Shown one piece after another: positions 54,466 through 63,293 of a stretch of DNA of 64,000 nucleotides. The position numbers were made by a program, and so were the translations under genes. The stretch comes from Algoriphagus litoralis (GTDB lineage: Bacteria > Bacteroidota > Bacteroidia > Cytophagales > Cyclobacteriaceae): assembly GCF_003259255.1 (NCBI RefSeq), contig NZ_QGOL01000006.1:1-64000 (forward strand). The letters are read 5' to 3'. Every line of letters begins with the position of its first letter. Within the stretch, counting starts at the first letter, position 1. The notes under the pieces were generated by a model, which saw only the letters and a list, made by a program, of their open reading frames with translations, was not told where the DNA came from and did no database searches.

Positions 54466-55026
54466 ATGATATTCGGATACTTTGATTTCCTGCTCATTGG
54501 GTTATTAATATTTTTAAATATTAAATTTTGGAAAAAACAACTAGACGGCAATATTGGATGCTTTTTAGTGTTTTTTTTGTTTGGAATTTTAATTCCGCTC
54601 GTTTCTCAAATAATTGAAGTACATCGAATAAGTATATCCACTGGAATAATTGATTCTTTTGAAATTCTATACACTTTTCTTAGGTTTCCTATTTATTGGT
54701 TAATAGGAATTCTTCAAACAATTTTAATTTCTCTAAAAAAGCAAGAGGTCATAAACAAAAGCTTCCTAAATGATTTGAAAAAAGCTGAACTCCTAGCTTC
54801 AAAATCCAACAAGTGTTTCCCCTCAGGGAAATATTTATCAGCTAAAGAATTTCATAAAGATCTTGTTGATGAAATCACAAAATTTGAAAAAGGTGACAGT
54901 GATACAATAGATAATTTATGGCGTTGGTTTGCACCAACATGTCAATGGGATGATTATGTGGGAGAAATCGATTTGGGTGAAAAAATTTTTCAAAAACTTA
55001 ACCATTTGAAAAATTTGAAATCCTAA
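54466..55026 (+). CDS. Hypothetical membrane protein, AT-rich
   Basis: A 186-residue protein I do not recognise. It has about three hydrophobic helices (residues ~5-20, ~30-50, ~75-98), then a soluble Lys-rich C-terminal part (~100-186) with LWRWFAPTCQWDDYVGEIDLG. Its codons are clearly more AT-rich than those of trpS and the PIG-L gene on either side (many AAT, TTT, ATA), which suggests recent gain or an orphan gene. No partner genes. ATG start 41 nt after trpS, so it may be read through from there. Confidence 0.65.
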   Translation: MIFGYFDFLLIGLLIFLNIKFWKKQLDGNIGCFLVFFLFGILIPLVSQIIEVHRISISTGIIDSFEILYTFLRFPIYWLIGILQTILISLKKQEVINKSFLNDLKKAELLASKSNKCFPSGKYLSAKEFHKDLVDEITKFEKGDSDTIDNLWRWFAPTCQWDDYVGEIDLGEKIFQKLNHLKNLKS

Positions 55027-55066
55027 GTAAAAACTATAAATTATTTTATACAATAATTTCTTATCA

Positions 55067-55921
55067 TTACTTTACTTCCCTAAAATACTCCCGGTCAAAC
55101 ACTCTGGAGTAAATCCAAACGGGAACCTTGTCATGGAAAGGCATCAAGTCTTTCAGCACAGCTTGCTGGGTTTGATGCGCTTGCATCACCTCCAAAGTTC
55201 GGGGAAAATAGGCTTGAGTCTCAATGGAAAAATCAGGTTTTGGCAAGCCCAATGCAGGATCTTCTGGATAGTTTCGTTGAAAGCCTGAAGAGAGTTTAAG
55301 CGCCAACTTCACCTGCTTTTTGCAAAGCGTAACCTGATACATCTCCTGAGGAGCAAACTCTGGTAGCCCCTTTTCTTCCAAAAAAATCTCCTCCACAGCC
55401 AAACCTGTCAAGCGATGGTCGGGATGACCATACAATCCCACTTTGGAATCATAACTGATCAGTACATCTGGGTCGATTTCAGCGATTATGCTTCTGATGA
55501 TTTCTTTCAAGGAATCCAGTCCGATATTTTCCAAGCCACTATCCGGATAATTTTCCAAATGAAGTTCATCGGCCCCGATTATTTCGGCCGCCTTTTTCAT
55601 TTCCTCCGATCTCAGACTGGCCAACTTCACCTCATCTTCGATTCCGGATGAGTTCCCCTTTTCTCCCCGAGTCAGACAGACCATCTGAATTTCATGGCCT
55701 TCATCCTTCAACTTCATCAGTGTTCCGGCGACTGTCACCTCATCATCTGGATGGGGGAAAATGACCAAAATCCGTTGTTTTTGATCATTTTCCACCAATT
55801 GATCCTGCTTAGGGATGTCATGATCGTGCAGCTGATTCCTACCGAAAAGAATCAAAAATACAGGAGACAGCAGCAGAATAAACCCTATTATCCCAAGCGA
55901 AACAATCAATAACTTCTTCAT
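55067..55921 (-). CDS. PIG-L family deacetylase
   Basis: A 284-residue zinc-dependent N-deacetylase-fold protein with an N-terminal membrane anchor or signal (residues ~5-25). Zinc and catalytic motifs are FPHPDDEV (PHPDDE) near residue 53 and YGHPDHRLTG near 165. Relatives remove acetyl groups from GlcNAc derivatives such as bacillithiol, mycothiol or GPI precursors; here the extracytoplasmic location points to a glycan or glycolipid. Its ATG overlaps the stop of the large haem/HEAT-repeat gene as ATGA (55918-55921), so it is translated with it. Confidence 0.88.
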   Translation of the reverse strand: MKKLLIVSLGIIGFILLLSPVFLILFGRNQLHDHDIPKQDQLVENDQKQRILVIFPHPDDEVTVAGTLMKLKDEGHEIQMVCLTRGEKGNSSGIEDEVKLASLRSEEMKKAAEIIGADELHLENYPDSGLENIGLDSLKEIIRSIIAEIDPDVLISYDSKVGLYGHPDHRLTGLAVEEIFLEEKGLPEFAPQEMYQVTLCKKQVKLALKLSSGFQRNYPEDPALGLPKPDFSIETQAYFPRTLEVMQAHQTQQAVLKDLMPFHDKVPVWIYSRVFDREYFREVK

Positions 55922-58900
55922 TCAAATCTCCTTCTGAGGTTTCCTAAGTAAGTAACTAGGTCACGGATGTCACGCTTGCTCAATTGCTCGCCCATAGGCG
56001 GCATGCTGGATGGGGCCAACTTAGTAGTTTTGATGTCTTTTCTTGGAATCAGCTTCTCATCGGTTCCAACTTTCACCGTTACACCTTCAGGAAGGTCCGT
56101 CATTAGGGTGCCAGAGACAGTTTCGCCGGAGTTCAGCTCCAGGGTGACAAAACCATATCCAGGTGCTAATCGCTTACTCGGCTCAACCAATGCAATCAAT
56201 AGCTCCTCTTTGGAGAGTACGTTTCCTATGTTGTCCAATGCGGGCCCGGCATTTCCGCCCATGTCATTGTAGGCATGACATCGGATACATTGGGCAGTTT
56301 GATTTTCAAAAAATATGTTCCGGCCTCTCCTGCCATTTCCTTCGGCGAGGGCTCCGGCATATTTTTTCCAAGGTTCGTCTCCGGCCTTTTTACTTAGCAA
56401 GGCGGTGAATTCTGTCTTCAATTCAGCCGAGTTGGTTGCCTCGATTGCTTCCTCCAGTTCTATCCAAGTTCCCTCAGCAAGTTTGCCTGCATCAAAATCT
56501 GCTAGGATAGTTTTCCAGATCGGAAAATCCTTACTTCCTTCCAAGGAGGCCAAGGTCAGCAAAGCAGTTTGTTTTTCTGGTACAGTTCGCTTTTGAATAA
56601 TATCCGTGAGTAGTGCTATTTTTTGATCCTGTGGAATGGTCGTTTCCGCCAATAAGGATAAGCCTGCCACGCGTACAGATTGAGAATTGTCTCCCATGGC
56701 TTGGGAAATAGCCTCACCTAGATTGGGAGCGTTCAATACCTTAAGAGAATTCAATGCCTGTATTTTCACTGGATCAGATGGATCTGATTTTAATTTAGTC
56801 AACAACAGATCAGCTACCTCAGTCATCCCGAGCTTTCCTGCAGCCTTTACGGACTCCAATCGCAAGGATTCCTGATTACTGCCAATTTGAGCTACCAGTA
56901 CTGGTTTGACCTGATCTCTGATCAACTCTGGATCACGCGTCACTTCTCCTCGATGTCTGCCATCGACACGATCCAATAGTGAAGGTTTGGACCAAGTGCC
57001 GATCGCTGCCAAAGCCTCGGTTCTCAGAACTTCAGGCGAATTTGTTTTGGCAAGGTATGCGATCAAGTGATTCAGGTTCTCTTCTTTCCCTACACGTTGG
57101 TTAGCGCTGATTGCTCTTCGGATTAAAGGTTCATTTTGAAAGGACGTCGTGCTCAGCAGAGCTCCCAAAGCAGGAAGTGCTGCAGGAACAGAAAAATCAT
57201 CATGAATCGCGCGAGCCGCCTCGGTGACGATCAGTTCTTCCGAATCAGATAGGAATTTGGCCAGTTCTGGCGACTCCAATCTTCTCAAAGCCAGCACTGC
57301 TCCCATTCTCACCGCTTTGGATGGATGGGTAGAAAGCGCTGCGATGGCATCTACTTTTCCGATTCGGGACAAAGCCAAACTAGCGGCATGACGGATGTAA
57401 GCGTCTTCGTCATTGTTTTCTTCCAAAAGCGAAATCAAAGGCTGAACTGCAGCTTCGTTGGCAGTTCTTCCCAAAGCCTCAGCACTGAAAAACCGAACTC
57501 GGGCATTTTCATCCTTTAGTCCCGCGATCAATTCATTCCCAGATTTGGTGTACTTGATGTCTCCAATCCACTTGGCTGCTTGCGCCTTGATCTCCGGATC
57601 GGAATCATTTAAAAGAGGCACAATCGCATCTGCAAAAGCCATGTCGTCAAGTCTCGCCAATTGACTCAAACCGACAATCGCATGTACTCTTGCCAATTGA
57701 TTGCTTTTATCTTGAAGCACTTCTTTGAAAACAGCAGCACCTTTTTCACCACGCTTAGCCAATTCAAATTGCGCTTTTCTTCGAACGCGTTGATCTTCAA
57801 AATACAGTTTTGACTTTAGGTCATTTTCTGAAAGAACCTTGTAATCAGCCTGTAATTCGGTTTCCGTTTGCTTTTGCAAATCCCAACCAGCGGCGGTTTC
57901 ATCCTTGAGTGTCCAAACTCTGCCGTAGTTTTTGTCATCCCAACCCGTAATAAAGTCGGCCATATACAGCGTGCCATCCGGGCCAAAATCCAATCCTGTA
58001 GCCAATAGACCCCCGATGATCTTTTCAGTTTTGGTCATTTCAAATGAAGCACCTTTCGGTTGGAGCTGGAAGGCATGGACTCCGGAGTTAGCCGGATTTC
58101 CCACAAATTCAGCCACAAAAAAGTGGTCTTTCCATCGCTCGCCTAGTCCTGTCCCTGGATTGAAAACCATTCCGGTCGGTCCGTTGACGTAATTTTGAAT
58201 ACATGGTGTAATGTAGGCTGCCTGTCCCTCCCATCTAGGGAGATACAACTTCTCGTCCATCCAGACCTTGTAGGTATTGTTATCCGGATCACGGTACTTT
58301 CCAAACTGCCAGTTGATTCTCCATCCTGTATCTGAGCCATTGGTCAGGTAAACCAATCGCTCCCGCTCCCCAGCATGATCCCCGTCATTGTCTACTGAGA
58401 TGAGGTTATTGAATTGGTCAAAGGTAAATTCATGGGTATTTCTCACGCCCATGGCAAAAATTTCAAAATCACTTCCATCAGGATTAGCCCGAGCGATTAC
58501 CCCACGATTGGGATATTTCCACTCGGTACCATCCGGGCCTTTGCCATTGAATCCGATATCTCCTATTCCCCAATAAATTCTACCATCCGGACCCATTTTG
58601 ATTCCTGACATTCCATGACCTCCAAAACCAATGTGGATCCCGTAGCCATTGGACAAGGATGTCTTTTCGTCCATGATTCCGTCTCCGTTGGTATCCAGTA
58701 GTTTCCAAAGGTCCGGACCAACAGCGACATACAATGCCTCATCCGTTTTCATCAGTCCTCCAGCTACATCTGTCACCTCATCATTGAAGTCTTGCATCAT
58801 GATTTGGGACCAATCTGCATATCCGTCTCCATCGGTGTCTTTGAGCTTGACTACCTCATTTTTTTCAAGAGTCATGTCTCGCCAGTCGTGTGATCCGTCA

Positions 58901-59334
58901 CCATTCAAGTCTTTGAGCCAGGTATTTTCAGCAGATCGCTCAGGTGACAGCTCATCATGAAGAAAAGCCCGCTTATCCTCAATGGTTTGAAGCCCAATAG
59001 AGCGGATTTCCCAACTTTGGTGTCCGCGGATATCAAATTCTGAATTGTTTCTGCGTGGAGATCTGGAGTAGAATACTTCCCCCTGTTCATTCACTTGGAG
59101 TGAAATGGGGTCTTTGACCAATGAGTCCACTGCCCAAACTGAAAGCTGAAGTCCATCTACCAGAACAGGATTGATGGATTTCACTGCTGCCTCAGCGAGA
59201 GGGGTGATTTCTTCTTTTGTGAGGGTTTTGATTCGAAGATCGACAGGTTTCGACTCTTTGCACGATGAGACTAAGGTCAAAGCTCCTAGCAATACCGCCA
59301 GGAAAAAAGCGGGTTGATTTTTGGGTTTGAGCAT
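55918..59334 (-). CDS. Large haem c lipoprotein with glucose/sorbosone dehydrogenase-like propeller and HEAT repeats
   Basis: A 1138-residue lipoprotein (lipobox LVSSC, C near residue 24). Residues ~35-500 form a six-bladed propeller of the PVC-type/DUF7133 group (GDGSHDWRDMTL, DTDGDGYADWSQ, MGPDGRIYWGIGDIGFNGKG, LDFGPDGTLYMADFITGWD). Residues ~530-950 are about ten HEAT repeats (PLLNDSDPEIKAQAAKWIGD and like). The C-terminal ~130 residues carry one haem c site, CIRCH, with GGNAGPALDNIG and PPMGEQLSKRDIRDLVTYLG. The layout predicts a periplasmic dehydrogenase-like or electron-transfer protein. ATG at 59334 is used; the frame is open to 59415. It is coupled to the PIG-L gene. Confidence 0.88.
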   Translation of the reverse strand: MLKPKNQPAFFLAVLLGALTLVSSCKESKPVDLRIKTLTKEEITPLAEAAVKSINPVLVDGLQLSVWAVDSLVKDPISLQVNEQGEVFYSRSPRRNNSEFDIRGHQSWEIRSIGLQTIEDKRAFLHDELSPERSAENTWLKDLNGDGSHDWRDMTLEKNEVVKLKDTDGDGYADWSQIMMQDFNDEVTDVAGGLMKTDEALYVAVGPDLWKLLDTNGDGIMDEKTSLSNGYGIHIGFGGHGMSGIKMGPDGRIYWGIGDIGFNGKGPDGTEWKYPNRGVIARANPDGSDFEIFAMGVRNTHEFTFDQFNNLISVDNDGDHAGERERLVYLTNGSDTGWRINWQFGKYRDPDNNTYKVWMDEKLYLPRWEGQAAYITPCIQNYVNGPTGMVFNPGTGLGERWKDHFFVAEFVGNPANSGVHAFQLQPKGASFEMTKTEKIIGGLLATGLDFGPDGTLYMADFITGWDDKNYGRVWTLKDETAAGWDLQKQTETELQADYKVLSENDLKSKLYFEDQRVRRKAQFELAKRGEKGAAVFKEVLQDKSNQLARVHAIVGLSQLARLDDMAFADAIVPLLNDSDPEIKAQAAKWIGDIKYTKSGNELIAGLKDENARVRFFSAEALGRTANEAAVQPLISLLEENNDEDAYIRHAASLALSRIGKVDAIAALSTHPSKAVRMGAVLALRRLESPELAKFLSDSEELIVTEAARAIHDDFSVPAALPALGALLSTTSFQNEPLIRRAISANQRVGKEENLNHLIAYLAKTNSPEVLRTEALAAIGTWSKPSLLDRVDGRHRGEVTRDPELIRDQVKPVLVAQIGSNQESLRLESVKAAGKLGMTEVADLLLTKLKSDPSDPVKIQALNSLKVLNAPNLGEAISQAMGDNSQSVRVAGLSLLAETTIPQDQKIALLTDIIQKRTVPEKQTALLTLASLEGSKDFPIWKTILADFDAGKLAEGTWIELEEAIEATNSAELKTEFTALLSKKAGDEPWKKYAGALAEGNGRRGRNIFFENQTAQCIRCHAYNDMGGNAGPALDNIGNVLSKEELLIALVEPSKRLAPGYGFVTLELNSGETVSGTLMTDLPEGVTVKVGTDEKLIPRKDIKTTKLAPSSMPPMGEQLSKRDIRDLVTYLGNLRRRFE

Positions 59335-59414
59335 AAAATAGGTTGATTCGAACCTCCAAAATAGAAAAAAGGAAAATCGAATGCTCGCCGTTAATATAAA
59401 TGACTCCAAAAACA

Positions 59415-59441
59415 AAAATCCCGATCAAGGATCGGGATTTT
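59415..59441 (-). terminator. Perfect 12-bp terminator hairpin
   Basis: AAAATCCCGATC / GATCGGGATTTT with a 3-nt loop. The minus strand continues T-rich. It is a second stop downstream of the tRNA genes, separating them from the haem lipoprotein gene. Confidence 0.8.
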
Positions 59442-59469
59442 GTTCACTTTAACCACTAACAACCATAAA

Positions 59470-59510
59470 ACAAAAATAATAAAGATCAAAAGCAATTTCA
59501 CTTTTGATCT
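59470..59510 (-). terminator. Terminator directly after the tRNA-Glu pair
   Basis: Ten-pair stem AGATCAAAAG (59483-59492) / CTTTTGATCT (59501-59510), 8-nt loop. It starts 3 nt after the downstream tRNA and is followed on the minus strand by a T-rich run. Confidence 0.85.
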
Positions 59511-59512
59511 AG

Positions 59513-59584
59513 TAGTCGGTACGGGAATCGAACCCGTGTTTTATCCGTGAAAGGGATACGTCCTAACCCCTAGACGAACCGACC
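59513..59584 (-). tRNA. tRNA-Glu (anticodon TTC), downstream copy
   Basis: 72 nt without encoded CCA. On the minus strand: acceptor GGTCGGT pairing with ACCGACT (first pair G-U), D arm TCGTCTAGGGGTTAGGAC, anticodon stem TATCC/GGATA with loop CTTTCAC (anticodon TTC), T arm ACGGGTTCGAATCCCGT, discriminator A. Identical to the copy at 59642. Confidence 0.97.
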
Positions 59585-59641
59585 ATAACTTTTAAAAATT
59601 TCAACAGCACTAATTTAAAATAGTATAAATCAGCACTTTAG

Positions 59642-59713
59642 TAGTCGGTACGGGAATCGAACCCGTGTTTTATCCGTGAAAGGGATACGTCCTAACCCCT
59701 AGACGAACCGACC
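59642..59713 (-). tRNA. tRNA-Glu (anticodon TTC), upstream copy
   Basis: Same 72-nt sequence as the copy at 59513, separated from it by 57 bp of AT-rich DNA. The two are almost surely one transcript ending at the hairpin at 59470-59510. Confidence 0.97.
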
Positions 59714-59898
59714 ATTAAAAACCTCGAAAAACGTCCTTTTCCGAAAGGTTGTGCAAATATAGCTGGTCAGATTTACAAAGCCAAAATCAGTGCAAAAATT
59801 TCTTTGGGAATTACCCTAAAAACCTGAACCAAAGCCCTAAAATTTTGCTTAAAAAAGTCTCTCGCATTTAATTAATTTCGCCCAGCGAATAACCACAC

Positions 59899-60912
59899 AT
59901 GGTAAATCAAACTCCAAAAACGAAAATTGCTATCAATGGATTTGGTCGAATAGGGCGCTATACGGCCAAGCTACTTTTGTCACATCCTCAGCTTGAACTC
60001 GTTGCGATCAATGATCTGGCGGAACCTGCGGCAATAGCTCACTTGCTGAAATACGATTCAGTTCACGGGAAGTTTGAGGGAAATGTCTCGCTGGAAGAAA
60101 ACATGCTCTACTTGAATGGCGAACCAATTCAACTCTTCTCCAAGTCAAAACCAGAGGAGCTTCCATGGAAATCACTGGACATAGACATCGTAATTGAATG
60201 TACCGGGAGATTTACCACCCAGGATGGAGCAGAAAAACATCTGAAAGCCGGAGCAAAAAAAGTAATCATCTCCGCTCCCGTTCAGGATGAAAGTATACCG
60301 ATGGTAGTGTTGGGTGTAAATGATGCTATTTTAACCGGTTCTGAAACGATCATTTCCAATGCTTCCTGTACCACCAATTGCCTGGCACCCATGATTCAGG
60401 TATTGGAAGAAAGTTTTGGGGTAATCAAAGGATTCGCATCGACGGTTCACTCCTACACCAACGATCAAAACCTCCATGATGCACCACATCGGGATTTGAG
60501 AAGAGCGAGGGCAGCGGCATATTCTATCATTCCCACGACTACAAATGCGGGGATCGCACTAGACAGAATTTTACCGGGTTTAGCAGGAAAAATCGAAGCC
60601 TCTGCCATGCGGGTACCTGTTCCTGATGGTTCATTGACAGATCTGATCGTGGAATTAAAGCAGAATGTAAGTTCAGCACAAGTGAATGAGGCTTATAAAC
60701 GAGCCGAAAACGGAATGCTGAAGGGTTTTTTGCAAGTAGAGTCAGACCCGATCGTATCGATGGACATCTTGGGAAATCCCCACTCTTGCATCATTGATGA
60801 GGCGCTGACTTCCTCCAAAGGCAACTTGGTTAAAGTCGTAGGCTGGTATGACAATGAATCAGGATACGCAAACCGACTGGTCAATCTGGTTCAAAAAATT
60901 TCCAATACCTAG
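59899..60912 (+). CDS. gap: Glyceraldehyde-3-phosphate dehydrogenase, type I
   Basis: A 337-residue glycolytic NAD(P)-dependent GAPDH. It has the Rossmann motif INGFGRIGR (residues 12-20), the catalytic Cys in SNASCTTNCLAP (~153-164), the catalytic His and phosphate site following, RRARAAAYSIIPTTTNA, and the C-terminal WYDNESGYANRLV. Full length, ATG start. Its TAG stop shares the palindrome CTAG (60909-60912) with the convergent VOC gene. Not part of the arsenosugar-type operon by strand, although arsenate-linked gap paralogues exist in some ars operons. Confidence 0.95.
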   Translation: MVNQTPKTKIAINGFGRIGRYTAKLLLSHPQLELVAINDLAEPAAIAHLLKYDSVHGKFEGNVSLEENMLYLNGEPIQLFSKSKPEELPWKSLDIDIVIECTGRFTTQDGAEKHLKAGAKKVIISAPVQDESIPMVVLGVNDAILTGSETIISNASCTTNCLAPMIQVLEESFGVIKGFASTVHSYTNDQNLHDAPHRDLRRARAAAYSIIPTTTNAGIALDRILPGLAGKIEASAMRVPVPDGSLTDLIVELKQNVSSAQVNEAYKRAENGMLKGFLQVESDPIVSMDILGNPHSCIIDEALTSSKGNLVKVVGWYDNESGYANRLVNLVQKISNT

Positions 60913-61979
60913 GCCTTCACCCGGTTTAAGGCCAACAGCTTGACCAAAAATTTAGGAAGGTTTTTCTTCGGGTTTCTTTTCTTCAGGTTCAGGTATAAAT
61001 TCCATTTCTGAAGAATAGGAACCCGATGTGTTTCCACAAATTCGATCAGGGTCTGATCACAATCCTCGAGATAGCCAAAATGCCCTGAAGCACTGCCCAT
61101 ATCAAAGCTATCCTGACTGTCCACGGTAAAAGGAAATCCGGCTTCGCCTGCTGTTCTTTTTAGGTTATTCATGCCATTCACATCCAGACAGCAATGGATA
61201 AATCCTAAATCTCCCCACAGTCGATCTTTGAAGATATGCCTTCCCCGCCGGTCTGTAGTTTGAATTAATTCAATCTGCGCTGGACAAAGAAGCGCCCCAA
61301 ACGCTCCAGTATTGCATCCCTCAGGCATGGAAAGCAGCGCACGCTTGTAAACTGATTTTTCGCCGGGAAGGTCTGGATATATGCCTTCCTCATTATAATT
61401 CAAAACAGAAAAACCCAAAATGTCACGGTAAAGAGGGATTGATTTTTCGATATCAGAGACTCCGATGACTACCCCCAATACGCCTCCGGTGGGGGAAGAA
61501 TTTTCTGAAAACCAATTTGTGGCCTCTACTACTTGAAAGACATTGCTAAATGGATCTTTGAGAAAAAATGATCCTACCCCGTTTGGCGTTTTTACTATAT
61601 CTGAAAGCATCTCGGCACCCGATTTTTTCAAATGCTCAAAAGCCTTATGGATATCCCGAACCCTGATTTTGACAGCATAAATTCCCAGATCGCCTGCCAA
61701 AATTTCAAAATCTGTAGCATTGGGCGTTCTACTGGTAAACTGCCAAATCTCAAATCCGCCTCCTCCTTGCATGTTTAAAGCAAGCACAGCATGTCTGCTT
61801 TCTGCGATTCCATTGGTATATCGCGTCATAAGATTGGCAGTAGCCTCATCCTCAAAAACTGGCACATCCATCGAAAAGGCCTTTCGGTACCAAGACCAGG
61901 CTTTGTGAACGTCCTTGACTCCTATTCCTATTTGTTGTATCCCATTGATTTGGTAGGTGGATTCAGGAGCTTGAGCCAT
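60909..61979 (-). CDS. Two-domain VOC family protein, end of arsenosugar-type operon
   Basis: A 356-residue protein with two vicinal-oxygen-chelate (glyoxalase-like) halves: residues ~12-145 (INGIQQIGIGVKDVHKAW, DPFSNVFQVVE) and ~155-318 (GVLGVVIGVSDIEKSI, GFIHCCLDVNG, QTLIEFVETHR). In the second half His of FIHCC and Glu of LIEFVE are likely metal ligands. A basic tail (KKRNPKKNLPKFL) follows. It resembles 4-hydroxyphenylpyruvate-dioxygenase-like VOC layouts; no substrate is known. The start overlaps the glycosyltransferase by 17 nt, so it belongs to the same operon. The CC pair next to the metal His may matter since vicinal Cys bind trivalent arsenic in the VOC enzyme ArsI, but placement differs. 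Confidence 0.78.
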   Translation of the reverse strand: MAQAPESTYQINGIQQIGIGVKDVHKAWSWYRKAFSMDVPVFEDEATANLMTRYTNGIAESRHAVLALNMQGGGGFEIWQFTSRTPNATDFEILAGDLGIYAVKIRVRDIHKAFEHLKKSGAEMLSDIVKTPNGVGSFFLKDPFSNVFQVVEATNWFSENSSPTGGVLGVVIGVSDIEKSIPLYRDILGFSVLNYNEEGIYPDLPGEKSVYKRALLSMPEGCNTGAFGALLCPAQIELIQTTDRRGRHIFKDRLWGDLGFIHCCLDVNGMNNLKRTAGEAGFPFTVDSQDSFDMGSASGHFGYLEDCDQTLIEFVETHRVPILQKWNLYLNLKKRNPKKNLPKFLVKLLALNRVKA

Positions 61980-62667
61980 TAGATAGTAATGTTGAGTAGG
62001 ATTTTTTCAGCTTTTCCGGAGCCATACCCAGATGAAACATCACGAATACATAGAGATTGACGACTTGTACTCTAAGCCAGGAATTATCCCGGTACTTTCG
62101 TGCAGAAACTGTCATGGTCTTCGGGACGATATAAAATTTTGTCCTACGCTTGATTCTTTTGACTAATTCAAAATCCTCCATGAGACAATATTTGGTATCG
62201 TATCCGCCTAAAGTATTGAAAAAATCACGGGATATAAACAACGTCTGATCACCACCTCCTGAAAATAGGCCATTGAACCGCGTAAACCATGAATTTACTT
62301 TCAATAAAAATGTGTCTGAATCAAATCGATACCGAAAACATCCAGCCTTATACCCTTTCACAACAGCGATCTGTAGGTCCTCTGCAAAAGACTGCACCGG
62401 CCTGGTATCTGCATGAACGAAGTAAAGCGTATTGGCTTTGGCCTGACTCGCACCGAGATTCAATTGATGCGCTCTCGATTTCACTTTTGACCTGAGCACT
62501 ATTGCTCCAAGTCCTGCTGCCAATTGACAGGTATCATCGCTGCTCCCACCATCGGCTACAATTATTTCCGAGATAAATTCTCCTCCGTACTTCTTTAAAT
62601 AAGGAATCAACTCTTTGATATTTTCAGCTTCATTCCATGTAGGAATGATGACTGACATTTTCATCAT
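61963..62667 (-). CDS. GT2 glycosyltransferase, TIGR04283 (arsenosugar biosynthesis) type
   Basis: About 234 residues, GT-A fold. Near the N-terminus are MSVIIPTWNEAENI and VADGGSSDDT, then a VHADTRP (DxD-like) motif near 90, the acceptor region SGGGDQTLFISR, and MEDFELVKRIKR. C-terminal hydrophobic helix VVNLYVFVMFHLG. This combination matches the TIGR04283 glycosyltransferases found with arsM/arsS in arsenosugar clusters. The start is uncertain: GTG at 62673 or ATGs at 62667, 62664 and 62658, the last having a GGAG 9 nt upstream. It overlaps the VOC gene and abuts DUF6134. Confidence 0.85.
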   Translation of the reverse strand: MMKMSVIIPTWNEAENIKELIPYLKKYGGEFISEIIVADGGSSDDTCQLAAGLGAIVLRSKVKSRAHQLNLGASQAKANTLYFVHADTRPVQSFAEDLQIAVVKGYKAGCFRYRFDSDTFLLKVNSWFTRFNGLFSGGGDQTLFISRDFFNTLGGYDTKYCLMEDFELVKRIKRRTKFYIVPKTMTVSARKYRDNSWLRVQVVNLYVFVMFHLGMAPEKLKKSYSTLLSNGSSS

Positions 62668-62672
62668 CTCCA

Positions 62673-63293
62673 CTACTCCACTAATTTGATCAAATAATTC
62701 TTTATTGGGCTCTCCATCTCAGCCTTTACCATTATGCCATTTTTGTAATAATATCGATTGGTATTCCCGTTGATAGTGACTTCATACCCATTATTCTCAA
62801 TCTTTTTCACTTTGGAAACCAAGCCAAAAACCTCTCCCAAGAAATCATCTCCTTCCTTTGGCTCGTGGAAGAAAAGCATCACGCTACTCAAGTAAAGAGG
62901 TTTTTTAATCGGTTTGGTGTTTTCAAACTTATAGGTAGACGCATTTACTTCATAAAAATCACCTTTCCACTTAATTTTTGATTCAAAATCCCCCTTATTG
63001 CTTGAAGAAAAGCTCTCCGTCCTGACTATCTGCTTGTCTTTGAGTCGGGTATCTACGGAGAAGTCCACATTTACTTTTCCAAAGAACCAAAAACTTACTT
63101 CACTACTCACTTGGTAAATCGTAGTATCCCTACTAGTGGATCGGTTTGCAGTCATTTCCCCTATTGAAAAGCCCAAAACAGTGATTTCATAATTTCGCTC
63201 AGTGGCAAAATTTTGAGCTTTTCCATCCTGGGCCGAAAATGCGAAAACCAAAAGGAGAAGTGCCAGTCTTTGGCTAACAGCAGCCCCCACCAT
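62673..63293 (-). CDS. DUF6134 family exported protein
   Basis: A 206-residue exported protein (signal peptide ending DGKAQ) with a beta-sheet-rich body (YEITVLGFSIGEMTA, VSSEVSFWFFGKVNVD, SSVMLFFHEPKEGD) typical of DUF6134. It often lies near arsenosugar genes in Bacteroidota, as far as I recall; the function is unknown, perhaps lipid-related or outer-envelope. The ATG at 63293 is used, overlapping the arsM-like gene by 20 nt; the open frame reaches a GTG at 63368. Fits an operon with the genes on both sides. Confidence 0.78.
   Translation of the reverse strand: MVGAAVSQRLALLLLVFAFSAQDGKAQNFATERNYEITVLGFSIGEMTANRSTSRDTTIYQVSSEVSFWFFGKVNVDFSVDTRLKDKQIVRTESFSSSNKGDFESKIKWKGDFYEVNASTYKFENTKPIKKPLYLSSVMLFFHEPKEGDDFLGEVFGLVSKVKKIENNGYEVTINGNTNRYYYKNGIMVKAEMESPIKNYLIKLVE

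Noticed and set aside
59899..60912. gap as part of an arsenate-resistance (gapdh-arsJ) pair
   Set aside because: It is on the opposite strand, no arsJ transporter is present, and the protein looks like the ordinary glycolytic enzyme.
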